Source: Hetaerina americana (lineage: Eukaryota; Arthropoda; Insecta; Odonata; Calopterygidae). From it: a stretch of 64,000 nucleotides of DNA. Positions 32,611 through 43,689 of this stretch are shown here, piece after piece (position 1 is the stretch's first letter; the number at the start of each line of letters is the position of its first letter). The translations under genes were made by a program, and so were the position numbers. Under the pieces are notes generated by a model. The model worked only from the letters and a program-made list of their open reading frames with translations, made no database searches and was not told the DNA's origin. The DNA lies in contig JAKTNV010000041.1 of the NCBI GenBank assembly GCA_022747635.1, forward strand, positions 2,356,501 to 2,420,500, written 5' to 3'.

Positions 32611-34220
32611 GCCTTCGGAGTTTTTGTTGATGCGATTACATTATCCCCGTAGCGTTTGATCGAATATTAATGCTTTAATAAAGACGAATCGATAGCGTGG
32701 GGTAGACTTTTTTATGGTTTTAGTTTTTATTTCATAGTTTTTATTGCATATCGTATTTAACTTTAAACTTTTGAACTGAACAATATCTTTCGCCGTAATC
32801 TCTTGCCTTATTCTGCCTCTAACGCTTGCTACCTACTGCCTCCCAAGCCGTCCAAAATTCCAAATGTCTACCTTCAACCCCATTATCGCTTCTATCAAAG
32901 CCACTTGCTTCTCACTAACTCATAACTTTTACGATTAATTCACACTTTTCGCTTCTTCTGGATTTTCTGCAACAATTTCCTCTCTTTTCTCCTAATATCG
33001 AATGCTTTTTCCTTTGTCTCTTTCTCCGGCTTCCTTTGACCATAGGCTTCGACCAAATCAAATGTATGGCGAAACCATTTTCTTAAAAATTCTCAACAGC
33101 ATTAGAGAGCAATGTAATATGGAGCTGAGATTTTAAATTCTTGTGGATATTTAGTTCATGATGAGTCCACGTTATCAGGGGTCCAATTAGGTATTATTTT
33201 TAGAGGTGATCTATCAGTTAAGGTAGGTTTTGGATTGGCACAAAAACCACATATTTCTCTTATCTCACCTATGAAAACACAATCCAAAATTTCAGTCAAC
33301 ACGTCCCCCGTCATCTCTTTATACCTCCTTCCTACCTTCTCATCTACAATAATCAAATTAAATTACTCGATTAATCAAATCACGTCATACACGACGAATA
33401 CCAGTTGGCCATGTGATTGAATTTGTACAATAAATCCAGTGAGAGTTCAATGTGAGGTTACACGAAAATGATGAATGATGGAATGTAGCGTAGAGGGAGT
33501 TTTACATTAAACTCCAATCGTCGCCACTCGGATGCATTTTGTAATCGGAAGAGAATGTTGAGCACAGCACAAGCAAGGCAAAAACAAATGAACGCTGCGG
33601 TCCGCTCTCTCGTGACTCGGTGCATTGAGAAAGATGCTCCTCGGACCTAAGGGCGTCGGTTAAAGTAAACGGCTTTTTAGAGAGATTGCGCGTGATTATA
33701 CATTTCTGGCAACGGATTATCCACAAACATTAGGGCATGCATATAACATTAAGAAAGCTAGTGACAATAATGTGAGCATTCCCGGGAGATTGACGTTATT
33801 TCAAAGACATTCGTTGGGCAACCTCTCCTTTGGTGTACTACTATTAGTGAGTCTAATGTATAACTGCGAAATTAGTACCTAAATGTCCGAGGAAAACAAT
33901 ATCAGTGATGGCGTCATCCGCTTTTCGATTTTCGCTGTATTTCGTCCAACTGGCCTCAGGCAAAGATTCCCGATGTATTTCACTTACGGCATTGCAGCAT
34001 TAATTATAGGTTTTGAGAATATCAAATTAAATTTAAGGAAGGTATACCTTGCGTTCCTCGTACTCCCCAAAAAAGATATGACGTTAATGATATTATAGCC
34101 AGTACTCCGTGAATTCATATTAGCCATTTACTACATATTGAATGAATAAATATTTGCTGTTGGCTATCTCCTTATTATCAGGCATGAAACATTAAAAAAA
34201 ATAGTTTTTCTTAACTGTTG
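32611..34220. other. No recognisable feature
   Basis: AT-rich; ORFs below 75 codons; no repeat link seen. Confidence 0.4.
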
Positions 34221-34224
34221 CTTG

Positions 34225-34520
34225 TAAAAAAATATAGGGGGATCGGAATGTTGCGGTGGCTAACGTACAGGCTTCCCACCGAGAGGTTCGGGTTCAAATC
34301 CTGGAAGCAACAAATATTTTTCAGTGGTATCCCTACCTGAGGTGCTTGAATGAGTAGGAGGTCCGTCGGATGGGACGTTATGCTGCGTACTACTATTCCT
34401 GGTTCCTTGCGACAAGAGTAGGCTATTGCCGACGCCGGGTTTCTCTCCACCCTTCCTTTCCCAACCATCCCTAATGGCGCGAATGACCTCAGCTGTCGGT
34501 CACCTCCCATAAAAAACTAC
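34225..34520 (+). mobile_element. SINE-A copy 1 (tRNA-derived)
   Basis: The tRNA-like head has an A-box-like GCGGTGGCTAACG at 34253-34265 and a B-box GGTTCGGGTTCAAATCC at 34283-34299. The body includes GTCCGTCGGATGGGACGTTA, GCGACAAGAGTAGGCTATTG and ATGACCTCAGCTGTCGGTC. The body recurs in reverse at 37.4-37.8 kb and 52.0-52.2 kb. The 3' end is ACAATAAAT near 34528. It is probably mobilised by a LINE. Confidence 0.8.
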
Positions 34521-34796
34521 TTGTAAAACAATAAATATGGTCGGAATTTCAACCCCAGGAGATAATGACCACTGGTACATGCACAGCAATATATAAACGG
34601 GGAATACTTATCAACGCGTGCTGTATGGGCTGATAGTACAAGAAGGGTATTGAAATAAAGGCAAGATGAAGCAAGGAAAAGCTAAGAATAATTAATTAAA
34701 CACTAATAAAAAGAGACGTTTCAGGCGTGATATGGTGGAATATCATGATTAATTAAAAATAGCAATTTTCCACAAAAATAAAGTTTAATACGACCG

Positions 34797-34823
34797 GTTT
34801 CAATGTTACTGCATCATCATCAG
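34797..34823 (-). ncRNA. Hammerhead-ribozyme-like motif (candidate)
   Basis: Minus strand: CTGATGA (34823-34817), a 15-nt segment with stem GATG/CATT around CAGTAA, then GAAAC (34801-34797) and CGGTC. The CCGGTC after GAAA fits the minimal stem III and UC cleavage site described for Penelope-like hammerheads. Stem I is not convincing. No long inverted arms surround this copy. Confidence 0.45.
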
Positions 34824-34869
34824 GTGACAGTTAAATCTCAGAGTCCAGTATATATATGATTAAAGGCAA

Positions 34870-35300
34870 GTAAGGGAGGGTGGAGGAAAAGAGGGGAAGA
34901 GGGGGGAAGGTGGAAGGCAGCATGGGTGACTATGTGAGTGGGGGAGGGGGGACAGGGTTGCGGAAGACAAGGTGCAAAGACCCTAGGAGTCCGGAGAGCG
35001 CGTCGTGGCCGAATGGAAGGGGGTGTCTCGTTGAGGGTGTCCCACGGTGCGCCGCAAAGCTCTTCGGGCCGCGGAGGAAGAGGACGGGATCGCGGGTTTT
35101 TTCCCCATGGTCGTGGTCTCGGAGCAAGGTATCAATACACAAAGTAGCACTGAGTTAAAGGGTAAAGATTGGGATCACTGTATAGTTTAAAGGGGGCGCC
35201 CCCCTATTCGACATGTGCAAGTGATAGCATTCCCTCCCACACCCTTCCATAAAACCTCGCTATCGACGATCTCGTCCCCTTCCTCCGCGGCCCGAAGAGA
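34870..35300. other. GC-rich stretch with 33-bp inverted repeat
   Basis: 35060-35092 and 35267-35299 are inverted repeats with two mismatches (core CTCTTCGGGCCGCGGAGG), separated by about 174 bp that include an AT-rich stretch. The left part (34870-34960) is purine-rich. ORFs here are artefacts. The pair could be the ends of a small element or could fold into a hairpin. Confidence 0.6.
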
Positions 35301-36355
35301 ATGGCGCAGTGATTCCAGCAGTGATTAAAAGTGGTAGAAAGAACAAAATGTTCAAAATGTTTCTCTGCTTATCAATGCAATGCACACTGTTATAATCAGA
35401 AACAATGAAAGTATTATTTTAACCAGCTACAACGGAGTGCTATTGCATTATCATTTTATTGCATGAAAACTTGCTCAGGACCCTCAACGAGCAAAACCCT
35501 AGGATGTAGGGGTATTTGGCAGCAAATACATGAGGCAGTATAGAAAGAAAGGGGGCGAAGAACTGCAAATGGACGGGTGCAGAAATGGTGCGGGGAAGGG
35601 GGATTGAAGGGAGGGGGGGAGCGAACACGCAATCAGCAATACATTTGCATAGTTGAAATTTCCTGCTGGTTTCCCTATCTGCCGCTTTATATGAATAAAT
35701 GTTTTTTGTTGCTGTCCTCATTGCAGAGTGTCTTTATTGCGCAAACAATATCATTGTGCGTGCGTGTGTTGACCCCAAGCCGAAGAGGGCGGGTGGATTC
35801 ATAAGTTGAATGTGCTACAGCTGTATCCACGCAATTCATCACGAGTCGTCATCACCGATGCATTTCAAGGACGCAACACGCATCTGATAACGTTCCATAA
35901 GGAGGGCGTGCGGCGAGAGAAAAATGATTTTCTTTAATGTTACTGCAAATGAAGGGTTTATTTGCCGACGAGGCAGTGATTGTCAGAGGCATGGATAGTG
36001 CTGAGGACAGAGCGGCTTCACCACTTGGCCTAAATGATATGCAAATGGCTGGAGCGAGACTTGCCGATGAGAATTAAACTAAAGAGATGTGTGGCGATGA
36101 ATGTTCGGCATGGAAGTAGTTCTCTCCTGAACGCCTACTTCATCGGGGACACTGAAATGGAATGTGTTCACTCAAATTAATACTTATAACCCTTACTCAC
36201 GACCTCTCCTGGGTGACACGCAGACGGGGAATATGTGAACAAGCTAACAAATAATCAGAATATATGAGGAAATGTGACAAAAAGGTCGAAAAAGAAATGC
36301 TTTGGTTAGGCCTAACTTAGAATTCACTGCAAATATTATATTATTAAATGATTAC
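35301..36355. other. No recognisable feature
   Basis: AT-rich; nothing named. 'GATGAGAATTAAACTAAAG' near 36067 hints at LINE thumb sequence but is too short to assign. Confidence 0.35.
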
Positions 36356-36357
36356 TT

Positions 36358-36560
36358 AGTACTCTGCAGGCCATTGGTAGGGTGTTTGGTAGGGGGTGTT
36401 TACACGTCAGGATACTTTGGCCACTAAATGCTTTCCCACCTAGGGCGGATTCTTCTGATCCGTTATCGTTTGCGGGAAAAATGACATCTTGAATCTATCT
36501 GGTCTACTCTTAATCTTTTTTACACACTACACTTCAAAAGTATAAGTAATAACCTCACAG
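36358..36560 (-). mobile_element. Jockey-like LINE 3' end (degenerate)
   Basis: The plus strand begins TACTCTGCAGGCCATTGG, then GTGTTTGGTAGGGGGTGTTT, which matches the reverse of the family hairpin. Minus-strand translation above it contains 'FPQTITDQKNP'-like residues. It lies in opposite orientation to the tail at 36775-37135, 0.2 kb away. Confidence 0.5.
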
Positions 36561-36774
36561 TCTTGTACGCTGCACACTCATACACACTACAAATTCATGC
36601 TCACTACACAGAAATGCTCTTTAAATACTTATACACACTGCACTTAATTTCTTGAAGTCTTAATCTCTTGCATGTGAACCTCACGAAATTGGATTTATTG
36701 TCAAATTGGATCCCCCACAGCGTAGAGGAGCTAGATTTGTAAAACGTTGTTACGATAAACTTAGCAGCAGCGTA

Positions 36775-37135
36775 TTCAAATAATTAGAGGAGCTAGGCTG
36801 GGAATCACTCGCGGCGCAATATTTGAATTCCAGATTAAATCTCTTGCATCAATTGGAAGGGCGTCTCTTTAGCAATGACGTTGAAAACGTATTATTAACC
36901 ACATCTTGCTATTGCAGTAGAGATCATGTCAGTAAAATTAGAGAGATTAAGTGTAAAAAATAGAGTTAAGAGGTTATTATTTCCACGAACGGTAAGGGAT
37001 CGGAATAACATTGCTCGACAGCGGTAGGGTCATATTGGGGTAAAAATTAGTCTGGTATGTATTCACCTCCTGCCACACACCCAAGCGGTATTTTGCAGGG
37101 TAATGTGTAAATAAATGAAATAAATAAATTATTAT
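36775..37135 (+). mobile_element. Jockey-like LINE 3' end
   Basis: Homologous to 29180-29512. Translation has 'EELGWESLAA', 'LALIGRASLAND' and 'RDHVSKIREIKC', then 'FPRTVRDRNNIA', with stops. This is the C-terminal tail of a jockey-type RT protein. The 3' hairpin CTGCCACACACCCAAGCGG is at 37070-37088, followed by (AAAT)n at 37107-37150. Truncated at its 5' end. Confidence 0.8.
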
Positions 37136-37402
37136 TTAAATAAATAATTAATCATAAATAAATTATTAATTAAAGAGATAGACGCGGGATTAGACACATC
37201 TTAGTTTCTTTCTCAGTACTATTTTATAGGCGAGTTCCATTTGAATTCCATTGCTTCCATTGCGTTCTTGGCAAATTTGAAGAAGTCGAAGGCACAGCCA
37301 GAGGGCAAATCTTTATATCGGACAATTTCAGGATAATAATAATGGTTTCAATGCGATAAAACATTGCGACAAATCGCGTCGCAAAGCGCGTGGTCGGGCA
37401 GG

Positions 37403-37800
37403 AGATAGATAGATAGATAGTGGTCTTTATTTGGGCGAAATTGAGACCAAATGGTCCCTTCTTCCATTTAACCCATCGTCATATACATATTATATTAGCC
37501 ATTAAACTTATAGTTACATTCATAGTAGTAGTTTTGAGGGGAGGCGACCGACAGCTGAGGTCATTTGCGCCATAGGGGATGGATAGGAAAGGATGAAGGG
37601 TGGAGAGAAACCCGGCGTCGGCATTAGCCTACTCTTTACGAAAGGCGCCAAGGGGTCCGCGGCTTAACGTCCCATCCGACGGACGGCGTACTCACTCAAA
37701 GTGCCCTCCACAAAGCACCTCAAGCAGGGATCGAGATACCTCTGAAAAATATTCAACACCGCCGGGATTTGAACCCGGGCCCTCTGGATGGGGTTACATT
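37403..37800 (-). mobile_element. SINE-A copy 2 with LINE-like 3' end and (CTAT)n tail
   Basis: The minus-strand head has a B-box-like GGGTTCAAATCC at about 37776-37765. The body with CCGTCGGATGGGACGTTA and TGACCTCAGCTGTCGGTC follows. A 3' part absent from copy 1 (AAATGGAAGAAGGGACC, then AATAAAGACC) ends in (CTAT)n at 37421-37403. The tail is of a kind recognised by a LINE RT, suggesting the SINE captured a LINE 3' end. Positions 37421-37470 hold the shared tail. Confidence 0.75.
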
Positions 37801-37859
37801 CATATGTACACATAAATACATATAGACAGACATCAATTCATTAGCACAGATTTGCACAT

Positions 37860-38100
37860 CGAAAAGAAAACAGTATATACATATATATAGACACACACAT
37901 ACACATACATACACATACACACACATACATACCTATATGCATACACATACCTACACATATACATACATATCCACACACACATACATATACACACATAAAC
38001 ATACATACATGCATTCATACACATACATAAATACAAACATAAGTACGCACATACACACCCATACATACATACATATACATATACATATATAAATTAAGAA
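37860..38100. repeat. (CATA)n/(CACA)n compound microsatellite
   Basis: About 240 bp of CATACA and TATA units with interruptions. It lies between the SINE-A head and the 3' end of the 38-kb LINE, and may have started as that LINE's 3' tail. Opposite-strand ORFs rich in Cys, Tyr, Val and Met are artefacts. Confidence 0.9.
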
Positions 38101-39886
38101 TACACCTACATATACTCAAATTAAATGACAGTGAAGTCAACAGTACAATAAAATGAGGAAAGTCTGAGCAAAGAATGAGGTTTGTGGGAAAAGCTAGGGA
38201 GAGCGTGGCATTGCTCAACTAGTAAAAACCCACGCAGGAAAAACACCCACGAAGAGAAGGGGGGTGTGAAAAACCTGCGAATACCCTATTAATTAGAGGA
38301 AAGATACATGTACATTGTAACAATCATTTTTACAGAGTATACATATTATTAAGTTACTGAAATTGAAATGGAGAAATTAAATACATTGACAACACATGCG
38401 GAGTAATGAGAAGCGTGATGTTTCTAAAAATAATTACGCAAACTCCTACCGCTTGAGATGACAAAACAAAGAGCAGGGTAAAAAACAAAGTAGACACAGT
38501 GATCTGTATAACAGCTGAGTGGAATGACGGAGGGATACTGGTTAAGTTAAGTACCTGAGGAAAATGAACTTGTGAAGTGCTCTTCTAAATGTTGTTGTTG
38601 ATGAAGAGTTTTTTATGTCATCTGGGAGAGAGTTCCACAGACGGCATGCTGTAACATGAAAAGATTTGTATAGATTTCCGTGCGATGGTGTGGGACAAGA
38701 AGTTTGTTATTACCCCTGGTATTTCTGTTGTGGATTGAGTTGATGAAGAGGAAGTTTTTGTATAGATAATTAGGGGTGTGCTTTGAAAGTATTCCGTAGA
38801 GAAGTGAAAGAATATGTAAATGCCTGCGGCCTTCTAGCTTTAACCAGGATATTCTATTAAATGAGTCGGAAATATGATCGTACTTCCTAAGATCACATAT
38901 GAACCGCACACAGGAATTATGGGTCTTCTGGAGTTTGGTTTTTAGTTCGCCTGAAAGGTCTTGGTATACTACATCACAGTAATCAAAGTGGGGTATGAGA
39001 AGAGTGGACACAAGAAGCATCTTTAAGGAGGGGGGAGCAATGTGCTTTAACCTTTTCAGTGAATGCAGGGATGAGTTAATTTTTCTGCAGATAGCAATTG
39101 CATGATCAGTCCAAGATAATGTTTCATTTATGGTTAAGCCTAAATTATTTACTGTCCTTAGGTATGGTATGATAGATCCTTGCAATTTTAGTGGTGGTAG
39201 TTTATCAATACTTATTTTAGAATGTATTTTATGGTATCCAATTATGATGGACTGACTTTTGATTGGGTTTATTTTCAATAAATTTTTTATTCCCCATAGT
39301 GACAAAGCAGCCAGATCTGCATTAATTTCGTTTATAATTGTAGGTAGGTCTTGAAGGCGGGAATGGTTATATATTTGTAAATCATCGGCATAAAGGTGAT
39401 GATTGCAATTTAAAATGCATTTACTAATATCGTTTATATACAGGGAAAAAAGCAAAGGTCCAAGAATGGATCCTTGTGGAACACCCCTGTGTATTTGAAG
39501 CCAGTTAGAGGATGAATTAGGTGTAGTGACACTTTGGAATCGGTTACTTAGGTATGAGCGAATCCACAGTAAAGACGAGGAAGAAAAATTCAGGTTTTGA
39601 AGTTTTGCTAAGAGAATATCTTTGTCAATAGAGTCGAAGGCTTTGGTAAAGTCTAGGAGAGTCATTACTGACTTAGAGATAGAGGAGTCCACTGAGCGCT
39701 GCACAATATTGGAGCATAAACGTGATATATAGAACTTATTGCTGTAGCCAAAATACAGGAAGCAGTCGGTCACAGCAACTACATACAGTAGGCGATCGTT
39801 AGTCAAGGGCGGGTGCAGATGGGAGGGACAGGTTAAAGTGAGAGACACGTCCTTTGTCATTAGCAGCCAAGAGAGGAGCTTTTATT

Positions 39887-39890
<4 letters not shown>
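38100..39890 (-). mobile_element. 5'-truncated jockey-type LINE
   Basis: Contains the RT gene described next, a 3' untranslated part (38610-38100) and a probable microsatellite tail. The 5' end meets a (TA)n array at 39890. The endonuclease and N-terminal gag-like ORF are absent. It is the youngest-looking LINE in the window because a 415-codon frame is still open. Confidence 0.8.
38613..39860 (-). pseudogene. Non-LTR retrotransposon reverse transcriptase, nearly intact
   Basis: A 415-codon frame. RT motif A 'LLDFTKAFDSID' is at about residue 67. Motif B 'GVPQGSILGPLLFSLYINDI' is near residue 130. Motif C 'LYADDLQIY' near residue 155 has both catalytic aspartates. Then come 'LLKINPIKSQSIIIG', 'LGLTINETLSWTDH', and thumb 'LISTLLIPHFDYCDVV'-like residues ending in 'LSQMT'. 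The reading frame is shifted near 38660-38690: another frame carries 'FHVTACRLWNSLPDDI' and on to a stop at about 38570, the true jockey C-terminus. The RT fingers before motif A are replaced by unrelated-looking residues and the start codon is accidental. It would act in target-primed reverse transcription; this copy lacks its endonuclease. Confidence 0.9.

Positions 39891-39940
<50 letters not shown>
39888..39940. repeat. (TA)n microsatellite
   Basis: About 52 bp of TA, abutting the 5' boundary of the 38-39.9 kb LINE. Confidence 0.95.
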
Positions 39941-39942
<2 letters not shown>

Positions 39943-41599
39943 ACTGATTTCGTCCAGGGCGTTCTCATAAGAGGTTTCGCCCAAGGTACGTGAGCTAAGT
40001 TGCAATCGCAGATTTTTCGCACTCGCTCTCATCTTTCTTGTGAAAAACCTGACTCAGCCTTGGGGGAGAAATAATAAATGCTCACCTTTGGGTGACTGAG
40101 TTGAAGGCCGGATTGGGACCTACCTTTCGAAAAGCTCCCTGAATATTCCCAAAATTAAAGGCCTTGGTCGCAGGAGGCAATGAGAACCTCTTATGGGAAG
40201 GAAGTGACCTTTGTGAGATGACCTAATCGTTCGGAAACCATGAAATCAGAATCTTTGCGCTCGCCCGTTGCATGAAGGGGGACTTTTATTCGACGAGACA
40301 TTTCGAAACCCAGGAAAACAATGCTGACAATATTTCGTACTTTAAATATCATAATGTTAGTTGCTTTTAAAATGCGCTTTTCATCATAAAATTAGATGCG
40401 AAAAAGTATTTATGCAAATTTTTCCTCGTTTTATTCAATTGCTAGCATGAAAGTCCAGACTGAGGCACGAAAACACACACTTACTTCAGGGTTTGACGAC
40501 GGCTATTTAGTTTATTTCCAACGATCATTAGTTACAATAAACAATAGGAATGACTGTAAATGCTCCTTAAATAATTCGAATTTTGCTAAGACTACGAGTC
40601 GAGGAGAGTTGATTAAGCTTTGATGACATTTTCCTTCGCCCTCAGTATGGCCTACTTGACGTGAACCTTTGAAATAAAAACGTAATGCACGCACGCATTT
40701 AGGAACTACTTAAAGTATTCGCTTGGAAATGCATATGTAGTCGCTCTGACGATGGAAAGGATGTCTTGAGAATGGAAAAGCGTCGGAAACTATTGCCTTC
40801 CTCAAAGAAACAAAACACCGCATCGCACAATTCAAAGGCTTAATTAATTAATCACGATGTCTTCCACAATTCTTCTGTCCCCACGCGAAGGGCTGCGTGA
40901 TGACCCTCGATACTTTGACGCGCGAATATATTTCTCACAAATGGGTCCACCATGGGTTTCTTCATCTCTCCGTCTCCTCTGCCCCAATCGACGCCTGCGT
41001 CCGCCTCAATGGGACGCTCTCGTTCTCTCTAACGCAGATGCAATCACGATTTGGCGCGTGGTGCTCCAATGCACCCTTCGGCGGAGTTCACCGCAGGAAT
41101 GTTGGCGACGGAGTATGTTGGTGATGAACGTGTCAAATATAGATACATATGACTGCCATGCGGTGCATTCGTCTTTTTCATTTCTATTTTCAATGTTCGT
41201 CTCCCTCTGGCCATTTTATAAACACGTGCATATGTCTTTAAAATTACAAGAGGGAAACGGACTGGTGCAGAATTAGAATGGCGGATGGGGAGATGGGGGG
41301 GGGAGGAAGGGGGTAGGTGACTGTTTCCTCCTGATTCCCTTCGCTCTAGCCATGTAAATAAGTGCCTCTTGATACATGAATGATAAAAGTGGGAAGAGAA
41401 ATAATGAGCGAGGTATTTTTAAGGCACGCCAGTAAAATAATTTATTTTTTCTTGAAAACTGTGCCGTGTTTATAAATTAAATAGAAAAAAAACAAATTGA
41501 TATTTTTATAACTATTCATATGTCTAGAGATATGCGGTGCATTCTTCCGCATCAAGAAGTGGTGCTTTACCAAATTTTAGCCCGTTGTGAGCATTGCAA
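39941..41599. other. No recognisable feature
   Basis: AT-rich with a pyrimidine-rich part at 40960-41100. The 139-codon ORF at 40857-41276 has no family signature. 40745-40790 (CTGACGATGG..GCGTCGGAAAC) faintly resembles the stem-loop motif. Confidence 0.35.
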
Positions 41600-42560
41600 A
41601 ATGTGGTCAAAGAAATGGCTGCGTCCCCATGCGCCCGTGATGGAGGGTGTCCCGGACATGGCGCACAAAACCCCACTCTCTCGTGCACCTCCCCAAGTGC
41701 CACTCGCTCCTTCCTCCCGAAACACCCGGTTAAGTGCAAGCATGCACCGTGCAAGTGCGCACATGCGGAACACACTTGAGGGGCGGAGGCGCATTTATCT
41801 GTGGAATCGCCACCCCTTAAGCAGAGGGCCGCCGAAGGGCGATGATCAGCTTCCCCTGCCCTTCGCCAGGACAAAGGAAATAGCGGACGCCTCACGGGCG
41901 GGCAGTGGTGGCACCGGCGGTGGTGTACGTGGCGCCACTCCGTGCAAAGTGAGCGCCAGGGGGGGGGGGGGCATTGTTACATCGGAGTGGCAGACACGTC
42001 ATGGAATGGAAAAGAAGGGAGGGGCCCCTCTTACAATTCAAGAGTCAGTGGCGCCCGGATTACATATCGTTTTTACCTCTCGATAATTAACCGATGCTCT
42101 CCGCGGTTTGTTTTGCATGTCAGATGTGGAGCGCTCCCGCTGTACAAGGCTCCAATTAGGAGGGGCCTCCCCATCCCCCTCCTGCCCAACCCCCTGCCCC
42201 CCTCCCCTTCCGAAGGTTGGAGAGAGACTATTCTGCGGTGAGATGGGTACAAAAGTGAAGGGGCGGTTGCAGCGTGGGCAACCGAAATTGGATATCCATG
42301 CAGAAGGGTCGGTTTTCCACCGCGAGCGCCCTTCTTCCCTCGGCTGGTACGGTGGGAAGAGACGAGGGAGGGGGGTGCGCAAGGCCCTGGGGAAGGGGCG
42401 CGTCGAATTCCCACAATCATTTCCATCGCGGGGGCCGCCTGACTCGGGACAAATTGCATCGGAACACACCCTCGGAGGGCCCGGCCTTCTTCTGCTGCTG
42501 CGCCTCGCACCTTCCCATTCTCTCCTGAGAGGGGTCTTCTCTGAGATGAGTATTCGCGTT
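41600..42560. other. Long GC-rich CpG island
   Basis: The largest island in the window, with CpGs throughout and a G run at 41960-41971. ORFs of 60-188 codons overlap on both strands and in all frames, again without domains. It could be a CpG island promoter; no TATA or initiator was identified with confidence. Confidence 0.5.
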
Positions 42561-43689
42561 TAATAAAAAATAAGTGTTCACATAATCACTGCCTACATTG
42601 CATAAATACGAACAGCCATAGTTTGGGTGTAAGAGAACGGGAGCTTAGAAAACCGGATTTAGTTTTCGGGGGCATTGCAAGCGTTCTCAGTAGGATTTCA
42701 AGGGTAAGACATCATTGAATTCCAGGTATCTTAACTGAGGGTAGAAAATATAACTGAAGATTTCACGAAATTTAGGACGATTTGTTTCACCAGAGGCAAC
42801 ATCTTATCCATCCTCGTCATGCACCAATCCATCCTTCTCCATTCCTCACTTTTAAAAGTTTTCTCGCACTTTCGCGCTCACGAATAACTGTAATTTTGAG
42901 TCCTCTAATTTCTCCATTATTGTTTTATAATTACTGCCAAGGTGTGCTGTTTTCTAACTAAATACTTCACTAATTGAGATGCGATGAAATGGAAAAGAGA
43001 AAATTTGCCTTTCATGATTCGCACATTCGGAATTACATTTATATAGTATTCATAGCTATGAAAACGAAGATGTGAAAATTACCACATCTCCTCCCTAATA
43101 ATCAAGTGTCCACCTCTTGCCTCTTCATTAAATGCCCCTGGCCCACCACCAAACGACCCCTGAACTAAGGAGACATCCTGATATTGACGGGACTCTCCGC
43201 ACCACCGGCATCCGCTCCTTTCGACACCGCCACCTTGCGAGTGCTGCCCTCTTCTCCGACGTACGGAACCATTTTCTGCATGCGAGAAGACCTCCAAGCC
43301 AAACTGCACTTTCACTTCCAGAGACTTCATCCACCAAATCCTTCATCCATCGTGGCTCTTCCATCACTCATTTCCAATTGGCGAACTTGTCAAAATGACC
43401 ACCCTCCCTTCATCCGAGCGAATAATCGCCGTCACTCCACCAAATGCGTCGCCTCCACCAACCACCCTGTTCCTAAACACATCCCACTCCATCCAACCCA
43501 TGCTTCGACAGCCATTTTGCAATCGTCTTCAGGGCATATATCTAGGGGTTAGGTGGAATGAGAGACTATAAAGTCTCAATCTCGCCCAAATGAAGTCGAC
43601 CAAAGATTCTGAGGCTTCAAACAAGGGAAGCTGGTCGTCAAAACGATTAAAAGAGTGTAAAACGAGGAGTCTATCGTAGTGGAGTGAGA
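42561..43689. other. No recognisable feature
   Basis: AT-rich to 43080, then a moderately GC-rich, His/Pro/Ser-coding stretch to 43550 with overlapping ORFs on both strands. Not recognised. Confidence 0.35.

Noticed and set aside
37860..38100. Possible CRISPR-like or satellite array
   Set aside because: It is a compound CATA/CACA microsatellite with no unique spacers, in a eukaryotic context.
40743..40795. CTGACGATGG..GCGTCGGAAAC, resembling the hammerhead-like motif
   Set aside because: The interval between the halves is too long and irregular, and CTGACGA is one base off the core; no convincing stem.
41520..42086. 188-codon plus-strand ORF
   Set aside because: Same reason: CpG island, four overlapping ORFs on the other strand, no domain.
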